A DNA stretch of 47,672 nucleotides from Pseudomonadota bacterium (GTDB lineage: Bacteria; Pseudomonadota; Gammaproteobacteria; Burkholderiales; Burkholderiaceae_C): contig JAUNHQ010000016.1 in assembly GCA_030535425.1 (NCBI GenBank), positions 1 through 47,672 on the forward strand, given 5' to 3'. The position numbers were made by a program, and so were the translations under genes. Under the pieces are notes generated by a model that was not told the DNA's origin, ran no database searches, and saw only the letters and a program-made list of their open reading frames with translations. Shown here in pieces: positions 9,440-17,722 of this stretch. Numbering within the stretch: the stretch's first letter is position 1; every line of letters starts with the position of its first letter.

Positions 9440-9817
9440 TCAGCGCGTCTTGGCGGGCATGCTCGCCGTCGTCGCAGGCATGGCCGGCGTGGTCAGCGCC
9501 GCGCCAGAACCGGCACTGATGCCAGTACCCGTGCTCGCGCCAGTGCCCGCGCCCGGCACGGCCGCCGAACCCGTCACGCCCGCTGCACCGGCTGCACCGG
9601 CACCCGTATCCACCGCGTCGCGCACCGGCGCGGGCACCGACGTGCCCCCGCCTGCCTGGCCTGCGGTTGCCGCGCCACCACCAAACGTGGCGGCCGCTGG
9701 CGCAGAGGCCTTGGCACCCGCAGATGTCGTCTGCGCCACGGCCGACAGGTTCCAGGACAAAGCCGTGGTCATCAGCAAGGCGGCGGGGATGGTACGCAGA
9801 ATGCGTTGAGGCTTCAT
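9440..9817 (-). CDS. Secreted Ala/Gly/Thr-rich small protein
   Basis: 125 aa. ATG at 9817 is preceded by GGAAAGG at good spacing. Residues 1-29 are a classic signal peptide (basic MKPQR, hydrophobic ALLMTTALSWNL, cleavage after AVA). The mature part is low complexity, dominated by Ala, Gly, Thr, Ser, Pro and Val, with no Cys or aromatic residue. No domain is recognisable. It may be a periplasmic or surface filler protein; its function is unknown. It sits between a strong terminator and the divergent hpf gene, so it is probably monocistronic. Confidence 0.6.
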   Translation of the reverse strand: MKPQRILRTIPAALLMTTALSWNLSAVAQTTSAGAKASAPAAATFGGGAATAGQAGGGTSVPAPVRDAVDTGAGAAGAAGVTGSAAVPGAGTGASTGTGISAGSGAALTTPAMPATTASMPAKTR

Positions 9818-10117
9818 GAGTTGCCTTTCCATGTGGTTGAACACGGCGCCAGTGTGCATGCCTTTGCCCGTTACATCATGGCCGGAGTTGTTGGCGTTGT
9901 AACGATGTGAATGCACACTAACATTACAGATGCTCGCACATGCACCGCCTGACGCCCAGCGGCCAGCTTGTCCCGCCGGGATTGCCTTTGCCGTTGAACG
10001 GGTGCATAGTGGCTCCACATGACGATGTGATGAATCCCCACGGCGCCTGTCACAGGCTCCTTCCCGGCCACTGGCTTGCCAGTGGCTTTTTTCCCAGTCC
10101 TTCTAAGGAGACGCCTT

Positions 10118-10447
10118 ATGAACCTGACGATCAGCGGACACCATCTGGAAGTCACCCCCGCCCTGCGTGAATACGTGACCAGCAAGCTGGATCGGATTAC
10201 CCGGCATTTCGACCAGGTGATGGACATCAAGGTGCTGCTGTCTGTGGAGCAGAAGAAGGAAAAGGACAAACGCCAGAAAGCCGAGTGCAACATCCACGTC
10301 AAAGGCAGCGACCTGTTTGCCGAAAGCTCGCATGAAGACCTGTACGCCGCCGTCGATGAATTGATGGACAAGCTCGACCGCCAGGTGGTCAAGCACAAGG
10401 ACAAGCTCCAGTCTCACGACCGCGCCGCAGCCAAGCACTTGATGTGA
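10118..10447 (+). CDS. hpf: Ribosome hibernation promoting factor, short form
   Basis: 109-aa S30AE-domain protein ([20 protein letters not shown], then [25 protein letters not shown]). It binds the 30S decoding region in stationary phase and helps form inactive 100S ribosomes. ATG at 10118 has a strong AAGGAG 7 nt upstream. The length is that of short HPF/YfiA proteins without the long-HPF dimerisation tail. It precedes ptsN, as in the classic rpoN-hpf-ptsN cluster, but rpoN is not upstream here. A terminator-like hairpin separates it from ptsN. Confidence 0.93.
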   Translation: MNLTISGHHLEVTPALREYVTSKLDRITRHFDQVMDIKVLLSVEQKKEKDKRQKAECNIHVKGSDLFAESSHEDLYAAVDELMDKLDRQVVKHKDKLQSHDRAAAKHLM

Positions 10448-10524
10448 CAGCGGCGGCCCAAGCCACTCACAGGCGCGCGGCAAGCCGTCCCAAGCTGCCA
10501 TGACGCCTTGGTCTTTCAAGCTGC

Positions 10525-10555
10525 GCTGGCCCCCGGCCAGCCGGCTTTTCTTTTT
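10525..10555 (+). terminator. Likely Rho-independent terminator after hpf
   Basis: GCTGGCC (10525-10531), loop CCC, GGCCAGC (10535-10541), then CGGC and a T-rich run TTTTCTTTTT ending at 10555. It follows hpf by about 80 bp and suggests that ptsN has its own promoter. Confidence 0.65.
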
Positions 10556-10678
10556 GGAGGGTCTGTTCGCGCTGTTTTGTCCCCAGGCGAAAGGGACGTT
10601 CACCGTGAGGCAGATCTTGAGGCCATGCCATCCCCGCCAGAGGGATGCGCTGGCGGGGCATAATCCGCGACCAGACCC

Positions 10679-11149
10679 ATGAACCGTCTTGCATCCATCC
10701 TTCCCGCTCCCCAGGTGCTCGTTGGCGTTGACGCCACCAGCAAAAAGCGCGCCTTTGAAGAGGCGGGCCTGCTGTTCGAGAGCCTGCATGGCCTCTCCCG
10801 CGCGCTCATCACCGACAGCCTGTTCGCCCGCGAGCGGCTGGGCTCCACTGGGCTTGGCCATGGCGTGGCCATTCCGCATGGGCGCATCAAGGGGCTCAAG
10901 GCGCCCATGGCTGCCGTGCTTCAGCTGGCGCAGCCCATTGGTTTTGACGCCCCGGACGAGCAGCCCGTGGGCCTGCTGATCTTCTTGCTGGTGCCCGAGG
11001 CCGCCACGCAAAAGCACCTGGAAATCCTGTCGGAAATCGCCGAGCTGCTCAGCGACGCCAGCCTGCGCGAGCGCATCAAGACGGCCGCGTCGGCGCAAGA
11101 CCTGCATAGCCTGATTGCCGACTGGCGTTCAACCCAGACAGCGGCTTGA
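10679..11149 (+). CDS. ptsN: Nitrogen-regulatory PTS protein EIIA(Ntr)
   Basis: 156-aa phosphocarrier of the nitrogen PTS. It receives phosphate from NPr and, depending on phosphorylation state, regulates K+ transport, sensor kinases and metabolic enzymes. The active His lies in GHGVAIPHGR, and the fold blocks LQLAQPIGFDAPD and LLIFLLVPEAATQKHLEIL are typical. A CATAAT hexamer lies 14 nt before the ATG with no clear Shine-Dalgarno. hprK, which often follows ptsN in Burkholderiales, is absent; repeat copy C and the convergent amgK follow instead. Confidence 0.94.
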   Translation: MNRLASILPAPQVLVGVDATSKKRAFEEAGLLFESLHGLSRALITDSLFARERLGSTGLGHGVAIPHGRIKGLKAPMAAVLQLAQPIGFDAPDEQPVGLLIFLLVPEAATQKHLEILSEIAELLSDASLRERIKTAASAQDLHSLIADWRSTQTAA

Positions 11150-11159
11150 GGCATCATTT

Positions 11160-11214
11160 ACTATTATTTCAATAGCTTAAAAAGCTTATCCAGCGCGCGC
11201 AAACGCGCCTTTTT
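11160..11214 (+). repeat. Dispersed intergenic element, copy C
   Basis: Head CTATT-ATTTC-AATAG (11161-11175), then CTTAAAA, then GCGCGCGCAAA and the T-run at 11210-11214. Here the tail alone forms a terminator: GCGCG (11195-11199), loop CAAA, CGCGC (11204-11208), C, TTTTT. It starts about 10 bp after the ptsN stop and points the same way. Confidence 0.75.
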
Positions 11215-11285
11215 AGTTTGCGCCTCATGCCAACCAAGACCATGTGCGGTGCGGGCCGCCACCAGCAGCCGACCCACACGCCGCG

Positions 11286-12410
11286 CTACACCATCCGTCC
11301 GAAGGCCCAGCCCGTGGCAGGCTGGGTGCCCTCCACTTCATCGAGCAGCCGCATCAGCGGCGCCAGTTCGCGGTAGCGTGCGGCGGTGTGGCGGATGTAG
11401 CCGATAAAGCGCGGCGCATCGGCCAGGTACTTGGGCTTGCCATCGCGCAGCGTCAGGCGGGCAAAGATGCCCGCCACCTTCAGGTGGCGCTGCAGCCCCA
11501 TCCATTCCACGGCGCGCCAGAAGCTGCCAAAGTCGCTGTGCCAGTCCTCGAAATCCATCAACCCGGCTTTGCGCGCACGCTCCCAATAGCGCACGGTGAT
11601 GTCGAGCACGAACTCCTCATCCCAGCTCAGGAACGCATCGCGCATCAGGCTGGCGATGTCGTACGTCAAGGGGCCATGCACCGCGTCCTGAAAGTCCAGC
11701 ACCCCCAGCGGGCCGCCAGGCGACTCGGGCAGCATGAGGTTGCGCGGCATGAAGTCACGGTGCACAAACACCTGCGGCGCCGCCAGATTGCGCGCCACGA
11801 TCTGATCGAACATGGCCGCCAGCGTCTGCCGCTGCGCCTCAGACAAAGACACCCCTCTGTGGCGAGCCAGATACCAGTCTGGGAACAGTTGCAACTCACG
11901 TTGCAGCAGCGCCTGGTCATAAGGCGGCAGCACGCCAGGGCGGCTGGCCTGCTGCCAGGGCAGCAGCGCGCCCAGCGCCGCTTCATACAGCGGGCGGTTG
12001 GCCGCTGGCGCATCCGGGTCGATCGCCTGCATCATGGTGCGCGCGCCCAGATCGGTCAGCAGCATGAAGCCCTGCGCCTGCTCCCAGTCCAGCACGTGGG
12101 GCACGTGCAGACCCGCCGCACGCATCAACCCGGCCACCTGCACGAAAGGCGCACAGTTCTCGTGCGCAGGCGGCGCATCCATGATGATGCGGCTGGCGCC
12201 TTCAGCGGTGTCGATGCGCAGGTAGCGCCTGAAACTCGCGTCCGCCGAGGCCACGCGCAAACTGGCGGGCAGCAGCGCATGTGCAGGCGCCACGCGGGCC
12301 AGCCAGCGCGCAAACGCCTCGTGGCGCGCCGCATCCGCCCATAAGGGGGGGGCGTGGGAAACCGCTGGTAAAGACGGGGGGACGGCAGGTTCAGGGGGGG
12401 CGGCGCTCAT
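11286..12410 (-). CDS. amgK: Anomeric N-acetylglucosamine/N-acetylmuramate kinase (AmgK-like phosphotransferase)
   Basis: 374-aa aminoglycoside-phosphotransferase-fold kinase. Motifs are FVHRDFMPRNLML (catalytic loop, with the Asp and Asn) and GVLDFQDAVHGPLTYDIASL (metal-binding Asp); the N-terminus SFRRYLRI and IIMDAPP is typical of AmgK. The family phosphorylates MurNAc/GlcNAc at C1 in the fosfomycin-resistance-linked cell-wall recycling shortcut. The usual partner murU does not follow it here. It is divergent from lptD, as in many proteobacteria. TAGAAT lies 9 nt before the ATG without a Shine-Dalgarno. Confidence 0.85.
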   Translation of the reverse strand: MSAAPPEPAVPPSLPAVSHAPPLWADAARHEAFARWLARVAPAHALLPASLRVASADASFRRYLRIDTAEGASRIIMDAPPAHENCAPFVQVAGLMRAAGLHVPHVLDWEQAQGFMLLTDLGARTMMQAIDPDAPAANRPLYEAALGALLPWQQASRPGVLPPYDQALLQRELQLFPDWYLARHRGVSLSEAQRQTLAAMFDQIVARNLAAPQVFVHRDFMPRNLMLPESPGGPLGVLDFQDAVHGPLTYDIASLMRDAFLSWDEEFVLDITVRYWERARKAGLMDFEDWHSDFGSFWRAVEWMGLQRHLKVAGIFARLTLRDGKPKYLADAPRFIGYIRHTAARYRELAPLMRLLDEVEGTQPATGWAFGRMV

Positions 12411-12419
12411 GGATAATCG

Positions 12420-12425
12420 ATTCTA
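12420..12425 (-). promoter_or_regulatory. Candidate -10 of amgK (leaderless type)
   Basis: TAGAAT on the minus strand ends 9 nt before the amgK ATG, so transcription would begin at or within about 2 nt of the start codon. No good -35 is seen. Confidence 0.4.
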
Positions 12426-12549
12426 CAAATCGCGCGCCTTGCGGCGTGCTTGGTTTTTTCTGCACGACTGACGCGCCCCAGGCCAGATCCGGCAGCCCGG
12501 CGCTCAAGAGCCTGCCAGCAGGGCCGTTGTGCGTTCTTTTCCTGAGGGC

Positions 12550-14964
12550 ATGCCAGTCCAGTCTCCACGTCTTCGCACCGCGCCACCTCTGCCGTCTGGG
12601 CCGTCCGGGCCGCTGGCCCGCTGGTTGCCACACCCGCTTGCGCTGGGCGTGGCGGCACTGTTGGCCAGTACAGCCGCAGCCCAGCCGGCGCTGCCGCCCT
12701 TGCCCCCCTTGCAACTGCACACCAGCCCCATGCTGGCCGAGCAGCCGCCTGCGCAGGACGCGCCTGCGGCCACGTTCATCCGGGGCGACCGCATCACCGG
12801 CCGCGCCGAGCTGGAAACCATCATCGAAGGCCAGGCCGAGCTGCGCCGCCCCGGCCTGGTTGTGCATGGCGATACGCTGCGCTATGACCATACCAGCGAC
12901 ATTGCCACCGCCACGGGCGACGTGCGTATCAACCAGATGGGCAACCGCTACACCGGCACCGAGGCGCGCGTGCAGGTGGATGCGTTTGAAGGCTTCGTGC
13001 TGCAACCCACCTATCAATTTCTCGTCAATGGCGGCCACGGCCAGGCTAAGCAGCTGGACTTTCACGACCCCGATCGCGCCACCGCCTACCAAGCCAACTA
13101 CACCACCTGCCCGCGCGGCGGGCCCGATTGGGCACCCGACTGGCTCTTGCGCGCCGACCGGCTGGATGTGGACGCGCAAGAGGACGAAGGCCGCGCGCAC
13201 GGCGCAGTGCTCGAATTCATGGGCATGCCGCTGCTGCCGCTGCCCTCGGTCAGCTTCCCCCTTTCCGGACGCCGCAAATCCGGCTGGCTGCCGCCGACCA
13301 TCGGACTGGACAACAAAAGCGGCCTGAACCTGACGCTGCCGTACTACTGGAACATCGCGCCCAACCGCGACGCCACCTTCTCTCCCGAGCTCATGCTGCG
13401 CCGCGGCCTGGACCTGGCAGGCGAGTTCCGTTACCTCGAAAACAACTACAGCGGCCGCATCGATGCGCATTACATGCCCAACGACCGCCTGCGCCAACGC
13501 GACCGCTGGGGCTACTTCGCGCGGCACAACGGCAGCATCGACACCGGCATCGACGCCATCGGCAACGTGGGCCTGGGGCTGAACCTCAACCGCGTAAGCG
13601 ACAGCGACCACTGGCGCGACTTCACCCGGCGCGGCCTCTCGCTCACCACCCGTCTGCTGGCCAACGAAGGCACGCTCCACTGGGCGCGGGGCGATGTCTC
13701 GCTGCAAGCGCGCGCGCTGAAATGGCAAACGCTGCAAACCGTGGACACCGACGTCATCATCCCGCCCTACGACCGCCTGCCACAGCTGACCGGGCGCTTC
13801 GCACGCACCAACGACCGGGGCTTTGACTACTCGGTCGAAACCGACTTCTCCCGCTTTCGCGGCGACCGCCTGCTGACCGGCCAGCCCAATGCCGACCGCG
13901 CCTACCTGCACGCGCAGCTGGCGCACCCCTTCCTGCGGCCCTGGGGGTTTTTCACCCCCAAGGTACAACTACACAGCAGCCACTACCGCTTCGACACCCC
14001 CCTGTCCAACGGCGCCAGCAGTGCCAGCCGCACCGTTCCCACGCTCAGCCTGGACAGCGGCCTGGTCTTCGAGCGCGACGCCAGCTACTTTGGCCGCGCC
14101 TTCCGGCAGACGCTGGAGCCGCGCCTGATGTACGTCTACACGCCGTACCGCAACCAAAACATGCTGCCCAACTACGACACGGGCGCCTACGACTTCAACT
14201 TCGCCACCATCTGGGCCGAAAACGCCTTTGCCGGCCACGACCGGATCGTGGACAACAACCTCATCACCGCCGGCCTGACCACCCGCCTGCTCGACCCCGC
14301 CACCGGTGCTGAAGCCGTGCGCCTGGGGCTGGCGCAGCGTTACCGCTTCTCGTCCCAGCAAGTAGTGCTGCCTGGCGGCACCTCTGCCGGGCGCGGCCTG
14401 TCAGACCTGATGCTGGGCGGCACCATCCAGTGGAACCCCCGCTGGGCCCTGGACACCGTGGTGCAGTACAACCACGACACGCGCCGCAACACCCGCACCA
14501 CCTTGCAAACGCGCTACTCCCCCGGCCCCTACCGCACCGTGAGCCTGGCCTACCGCCACCAGCGCGATTTGAAAAGCGAATCCATCGACGTGGGCTGGCA
14601 ATGGCCCCTCAGCCGCCTGGCCGGCCAGCGCGGCGAGCTGGGCCGCACCCGCTCGGGCGGTGGCAGCTGCGGCGGCGCCTGGTACAGCGTGGGGCGCCTG
14701 AACTACAGCCTCAGCGACCGCAAGCTCGTGGACGCCATCCTGGGCGTGGAATACGACGCAGGCTGCTGGATTGGCCGCGTGGTGCTGGAAAAACTCAACA
14801 GCACCTCCACTTCATCCACCAAGCGCATCATGTTCCAGCTCGAATTCGTTGGCCTCTCGCGCATCGGCAGCAACCCCTTGAGCAGCCTGCGCAACAACAT
14901 CCCGCGCTACCAGCACCTGCGGCAGGAAACCGTGACGCCGAGCCGGTTCGTCGAGTATGAGTAA
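12550..14964 (+). CDS. lptD: LPS-assembly protein LptD
   Basis: Outer-membrane beta-barrel that, with LptE, inserts lipopolysaccharide into the outer leaflet. 804 aa from the ATG at 12550; a GTG seven codons earlier is an alternative. A signal peptide ends near ASTAAAQ. The N-terminal OstA/jellyroll part (about residues 60-200; IRGDRITGRAELETI, ATGDVRINQMGNRYTG) precedes the barrel domain, which has the typical GFFTPKVQLHSSHY and FEPR-like blocks (TLEPRLMYVYTPYRNQ). Cysteines occur at residues 187, 707 and 739 only: the N-terminal Cys of the E. coli disulfide set is missing. It is the first gene of lptD-surA-rsmA. Confidence 0.95.
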   Translation: MPVQSPRLRTAPPLPSGPSGPLARWLPHPLALGVAALLASTAAAQPALPPLPPLQLHTSPMLAEQPPAQDAPAATFIRGDRITGRAELETIIEGQAELRRPGLVVHGDTLRYDHTSDIATATGDVRINQMGNRYTGTEARVQVDAFEGFVLQPTYQFLVNGGHGQAKQLDFHDPDRATAYQANYTTCPRGGPDWAPDWLLRADRLDVDAQEDEGRAHGAVLEFMGMPLLPLPSVSFPLSGRRKSGWLPPTIGLDNKSGLNLTLPYYWNIAPNRDATFSPELMLRRGLDLAGEFRYLENNYSGRIDAHYMPNDRLRQRDRWGYFARHNGSIDTGIDAIGNVGLGLNLNRVSDSDHWRDFTRRGLSLTTRLLANEGTLHWARGDVSLQARALKWQTLQTVDTDVIIPPYDRLPQLTGRFARTNDRGFDYSVETDFSRFRGDRLLTGQPNADRAYLHAQLAHPFLRPWGFFTPKVQLHSSHYRFDTPLSNGASSASRTVPTLSLDSGLVFERDASYFGRAFRQTLEPRLMYVYTPYRNQNMLPNYDTGAYDFNFATIWAENAFAGHDRIVDNNLITAGLTTRLLDPATGAEAVRLGLAQRYRFSSQQVVLPGGTSAGRGLSDLMLGGTIQWNPRWALDTVVQYNHDTRRNTRTTLQTRYSPGPYRTVSLAYRHQRDLKSESIDVGWQWPLSRLAGQRGELGRTRSGGGSCGGAWYSVGRLNYSLSDRKLVDAILGVEYDAGCWIGRVVLEKLNSTSTSSTKRIMFQLEFVGLSRIGSNPLSSLRNNIPRYQHLRQETVTPSRFVEYE

Positions 14965-15139
14965 CCCCCTGCCTGTGCCGTCTTCGGTGCCATCCCTGCC
15001 GGCAAGGAAAGCCCGCCTGACGCCAAGGCTCACCCCTGCGCGCACACCCCCCTCATTCTCGCCGGGGCCACTCACCAGCCCCGGCCCCATTGGCATCAAC
15101 ACGCCGCGCCTGCTGCGGCGTTTCTGGAAAGTGATGGAC

Positions 15140-16684
15140 ATGTCCCTCCACAAGCACGCACTGCGCTCCTCCGCCCGCTGGGCACTGCTGCCCCTGTTGT
15201 GCGCGGCGCTGGCCCTGCCCGCCCAGGCACAAAGCCAGGCCGCAGGCCAGGCCAAAGCCAAGACCACCAAGAAAGCCGCCCCGCCATCCAAGGCGCGTCA
15301 GGCGGCCAAACCCACCGCCTCGTCCAAGAAAACCACCCCAGCCCGCCAGGCCGCAGGTGCAACTGCGGCAGGTGCGGCAGCCGCAGCGGCCACCGCAGCC
15401 AGCGCCCCGGCCCCCGCCAGCACGCCCAAGGCCGCCGCGGCCGCCGTGCGCGAGGCCGACTTCATCGTCGCCATCGTCAACAGCGAACCCGTGACCAACC
15501 ACGAAGTGCGCACGCGCATGGTGCGCCTGCAAAAGCAGCTGGCCGGGCAAGGCGCCAGCCTGCCCCCCGAAGCGCAGCTGCGCAAGGACGTGATGGAACG
15601 CCTGATTGCCGAGCGCGCACAGTTGCAGCACGCACGCGAAACCGGCCTGCAAGTGGACGATGCCGCCCTGGCCCAGGCCGAGCTGTCCATTGCCCGGCAA
15701 AACCAGCTGGCCACGGTGCAGGAGCTGCACCAGCGCGTGCAGCAGGAGGGGCTGAGCGTCAAGGAGTTTCAGGACGATGTGCGCAACCAGGTGCTGCTGG
15801 CGCGCCTGCGCGAACGCGAGATCGAGCCGCGCCTGCAAATCACCGACACCGAAGTGGACAACTTCATCCGTCAGCAAACCGGCGCGCGCGTGGGCGGGCA
15901 GGATGTGAACATGGCCATGATCCTGGTTGCCGTGCCCGAAGGCGCCAGCACCGAGGACACCGCGCGCCTGCAAGCCCGCGCCGCCGAGGCGGCCCGCCGC
16001 GCCCGCGCTGGCGAAGACTTTGGCGCCCTGGCTCGCGAATTCTCCGACGCCAACAACCGCGGCGCCGACGACGGCGTGCTGGGCCTGCGCCCCGCCGACA
16101 AATACCCCGAACTGTTCGTGCGCAGCATCCAGCGCGCCCGCGTGGGCGACATCGTCGGACCGGTGAAGTCAGACGCGGGCTTTCACGTGCTCAAGCTGCT
16201 GGAGCGCAAGCAAAACAACGAGCTGCCCGAAGTGCGCATCCCGCAGACACATGTGCGCCACATCCTGCTGACCACCGGCCCCGGCCAAAGCCAGCAAGTG
16301 GTGCGCGAACGTGCCGAAGACCTGCGCCGCCGCATCCTCGCGGGCCAGGCCCGTTTTGAAGACCTGGCACGCCAGCACTCGCAAGACGCCAGCGCCGCCG
16401 AAGGCGGCGATCTGGGCTGGGCCAGCCCGGGGCAATTCGTGCCCGAATTCGAGCAGGCCATGAACAACCTCGACCCTGGCCAGATCAGCCCGCCCATCAC
16501 CAGCCGCTTTGGCGTGCACCTGATCCGCGTGGACGATCGTCGCGAACGCACCCTCTCCTCCGCCGAGCAGCGCCAGCTCGCACGCAACATGCTGCGCGAG
16601 CAAAAAGCGCAGGAAGCGTTCGACACCTGGGCGAGCGAAGTGCGCGGACGCGCTTACGTGGAATACCGCGACGCGCCGAAATAA
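15140..16684 (+). CDS. surA: Periplasmic peptidyl-prolyl isomerase and chaperone SurA
   Basis: Chaperone for outer-membrane proteins, including LptD encoded just upstream. GGAAAG at 15126 favours the ATG at 15140 (514 aa); a longer frame reaches back to 14957 and overlaps lptD. Residues 1-30 are a signal peptide (ALALPAQA). Residues 31-102 are an unusual Lys/Ala/Pro/Thr-rich linker. The SurA N-domain follows (FIVAIVNSEPVTNHEV), then two parvulin domains (GEDFGALAREFSDANNRGADDGVLG and VRHILLTTGPGQS with RFEDLARQHSQDASAAEGGDLGW) and a short C-terminal helix. pdxA, common between surA and rsmA, is absent. Confidence 0.94.
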   Translation: MSLHKHALRSSARWALLPLLCAALALPAQAQSQAAGQAKAKTTKKAAPPSKARQAAKPTASSKKTTPARQAAGATAAGAAAAAATAASAPAPASTPKAAAAAVREADFIVAIVNSEPVTNHEVRTRMVRLQKQLAGQGASLPPEAQLRKDVMERLIAERAQLQHARETGLQVDDAALAQAELSIARQNQLATVQELHQRVQQEGLSVKEFQDDVRNQVLLARLREREIEPRLQITDTEVDNFIRQQTGARVGGQDVNMAMILVAVPEGASTEDTARLQARAAEAARRARAGEDFGALAREFSDANNRGADDGVLGLRPADKYPELFVRSIQRARVGDIVGPVKSDAGFHVLKLLERKQNNELPEVRIPQTHVRHILLTTGPGQSQQVVRERAEDLRRRILAGQARFEDLARQHSQDASAAEGGDLGWASPGQFVPEFEQAMNNLDPGQISPPITSRFGVHLIRVDDRRERTLSSAEQRQLARNMLREQKAQEAFDTWASEVRGRAYVEYRDAPK

Positions 16685-16761
16685 GCCCCTCCTGCCAGGC
16701 CACGGCCTGGCTCCCGGCCAGCCGCGCGCCACCCTTTCAAAGCACGCCGCCTTGCATTTTT

Positions 16762-16815
16762 GCTATTTATTCAGTAGCTAGAAACCCTTTCCAATAAAGC
16801 GCAAACAGCCTTTTT
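16762..16815 (+). repeat. Dispersed intergenic element, copy D
   Basis: Head GCTA...TAGC (16762-16778, shorter stem than other copies), GAAACCC, AGCGCAAA and a five-T run at 16811-16815. It lies 77 bp after the surA stop, in the same direction, before rsmA. It is more diverged than most copies. Confidence 0.65.
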
Positions 16816-16877
16816 ACACAATCTCCGCCAACCAGCGCCACCGGCCAGAAAGCTGCCCCTACCTGCCGACGCCCTCC

Positions 16878-17669
16878 ATGAAACACATTCCCCGCAAGCG
16901 ATTCGGCCAGCACTTTTTGAGCGATCCGGCCATCATCGACGCCATCGTGCGCGCCATCGCCCCCCAGCCCGGCCAGGCCGTGGTGGAAATCGGCCCCGGC
17001 CTGGCCGCGCTGACCCAGCCGCTGGCCGAGCGCCTGGGGCGCCTGACCGTGATCGAGCTGGACCGCGACCTGGCCGCGCGGCTGCGCACGCACCCGCAGC
17101 TCAACGTCATCGAAAGCGACGTGCTGAAAGTCGACTTCGCCCAGGTGGCCCGCAGCTTGCACACCCCCCTCATCCGCGTGGTCGGCAACCTGCCCTACAA
17201 CATCTCCACCCCCATTTTGTTTCACCTGCTGCCCGTGGCCGGCAGCGTGCAGGATCAGCACTTCATGCTGCAAAAAGAAGTCATCGACCGCATGGTCGCC
17301 AGCCCCTGCACGGGCAGCTACGGGCGCCTGTCGGTCATGCTGCAATGGCGCTACGCCATGCAAGACGTGCTGTTCGTTCCCCCCGAAGCATTCGACCCGC
17401 CCCCCAGGGTCAACTCTGCCGTGGTGCGCATGCTGCCGCACGAAAACCCCGCGCCCGTGTCGCTGCCCATTCTTTCGGAGCTGGTGCAAGTGGCTTTCAG
17501 CCAGCGCCGCAAACTGCTGCGCCACACCCTGGGCGCATGGCTCAGTGCGCGCGGCTTTGCCGGCCACTTTGATGTGCAGCGCCGTGCCGAAGAAGTGCCC
17601 GTGGACGAATACGTGGCCCTGGCGCTGGCCTTGGCACCATCGCCCCTGCCAGCAGCACCCGGCGCCTAG
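16878..17669 (+). CDS. rsmA: 16S rRNA (adenine(1518)-N(6)/adenine(1519)-N(6))-dimethyltransferase
   Basis: 263-aa RsmA/KsgA. It dimethylates A1518 and A1519 in helix 45 of 16S rRNA during late 30S maturation; loss gives kasugamycin resistance. The start [14 protein letters not shown] is canonical. SAM-binding motif I is [10 protein letters not shown], the catalytic motif NLPYNIS is near residue 108, and the C-terminal helical domain is complete ([13 protein letters not shown]). Neighbours are surA upstream and a convergent EamA exporter downstream. Confidence 0.96.
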   Translation: MKHIPRKRFGQHFLSDPAIIDAIVRAIAPQPGQAVVEIGPGLAALTQPLAERLGRLTVIELDRDLAARLRTHPQLNVIESDVLKVDFAQVARSLHTPLIRVVGNLPYNISTPILFHLLPVAGSVQDQHFMLQKEVIDRMVASPCTGSYGRLSVMLQWRYAMQDVLFVPPEAFDPPPRVNSAVVRMLPHENPAPVSLPILSELVQVAFSQRRKLLRHTLGAWLSARGFAGHFDVQRRAEEVPVDEYVALALALAPSPLPAAPGA

Positions 17670-17722
17670 ATGGGCGCGGCGGGGCCGGCTCCTCGCACGG
17701 ACCCAAGCAGGATGAACACGCC

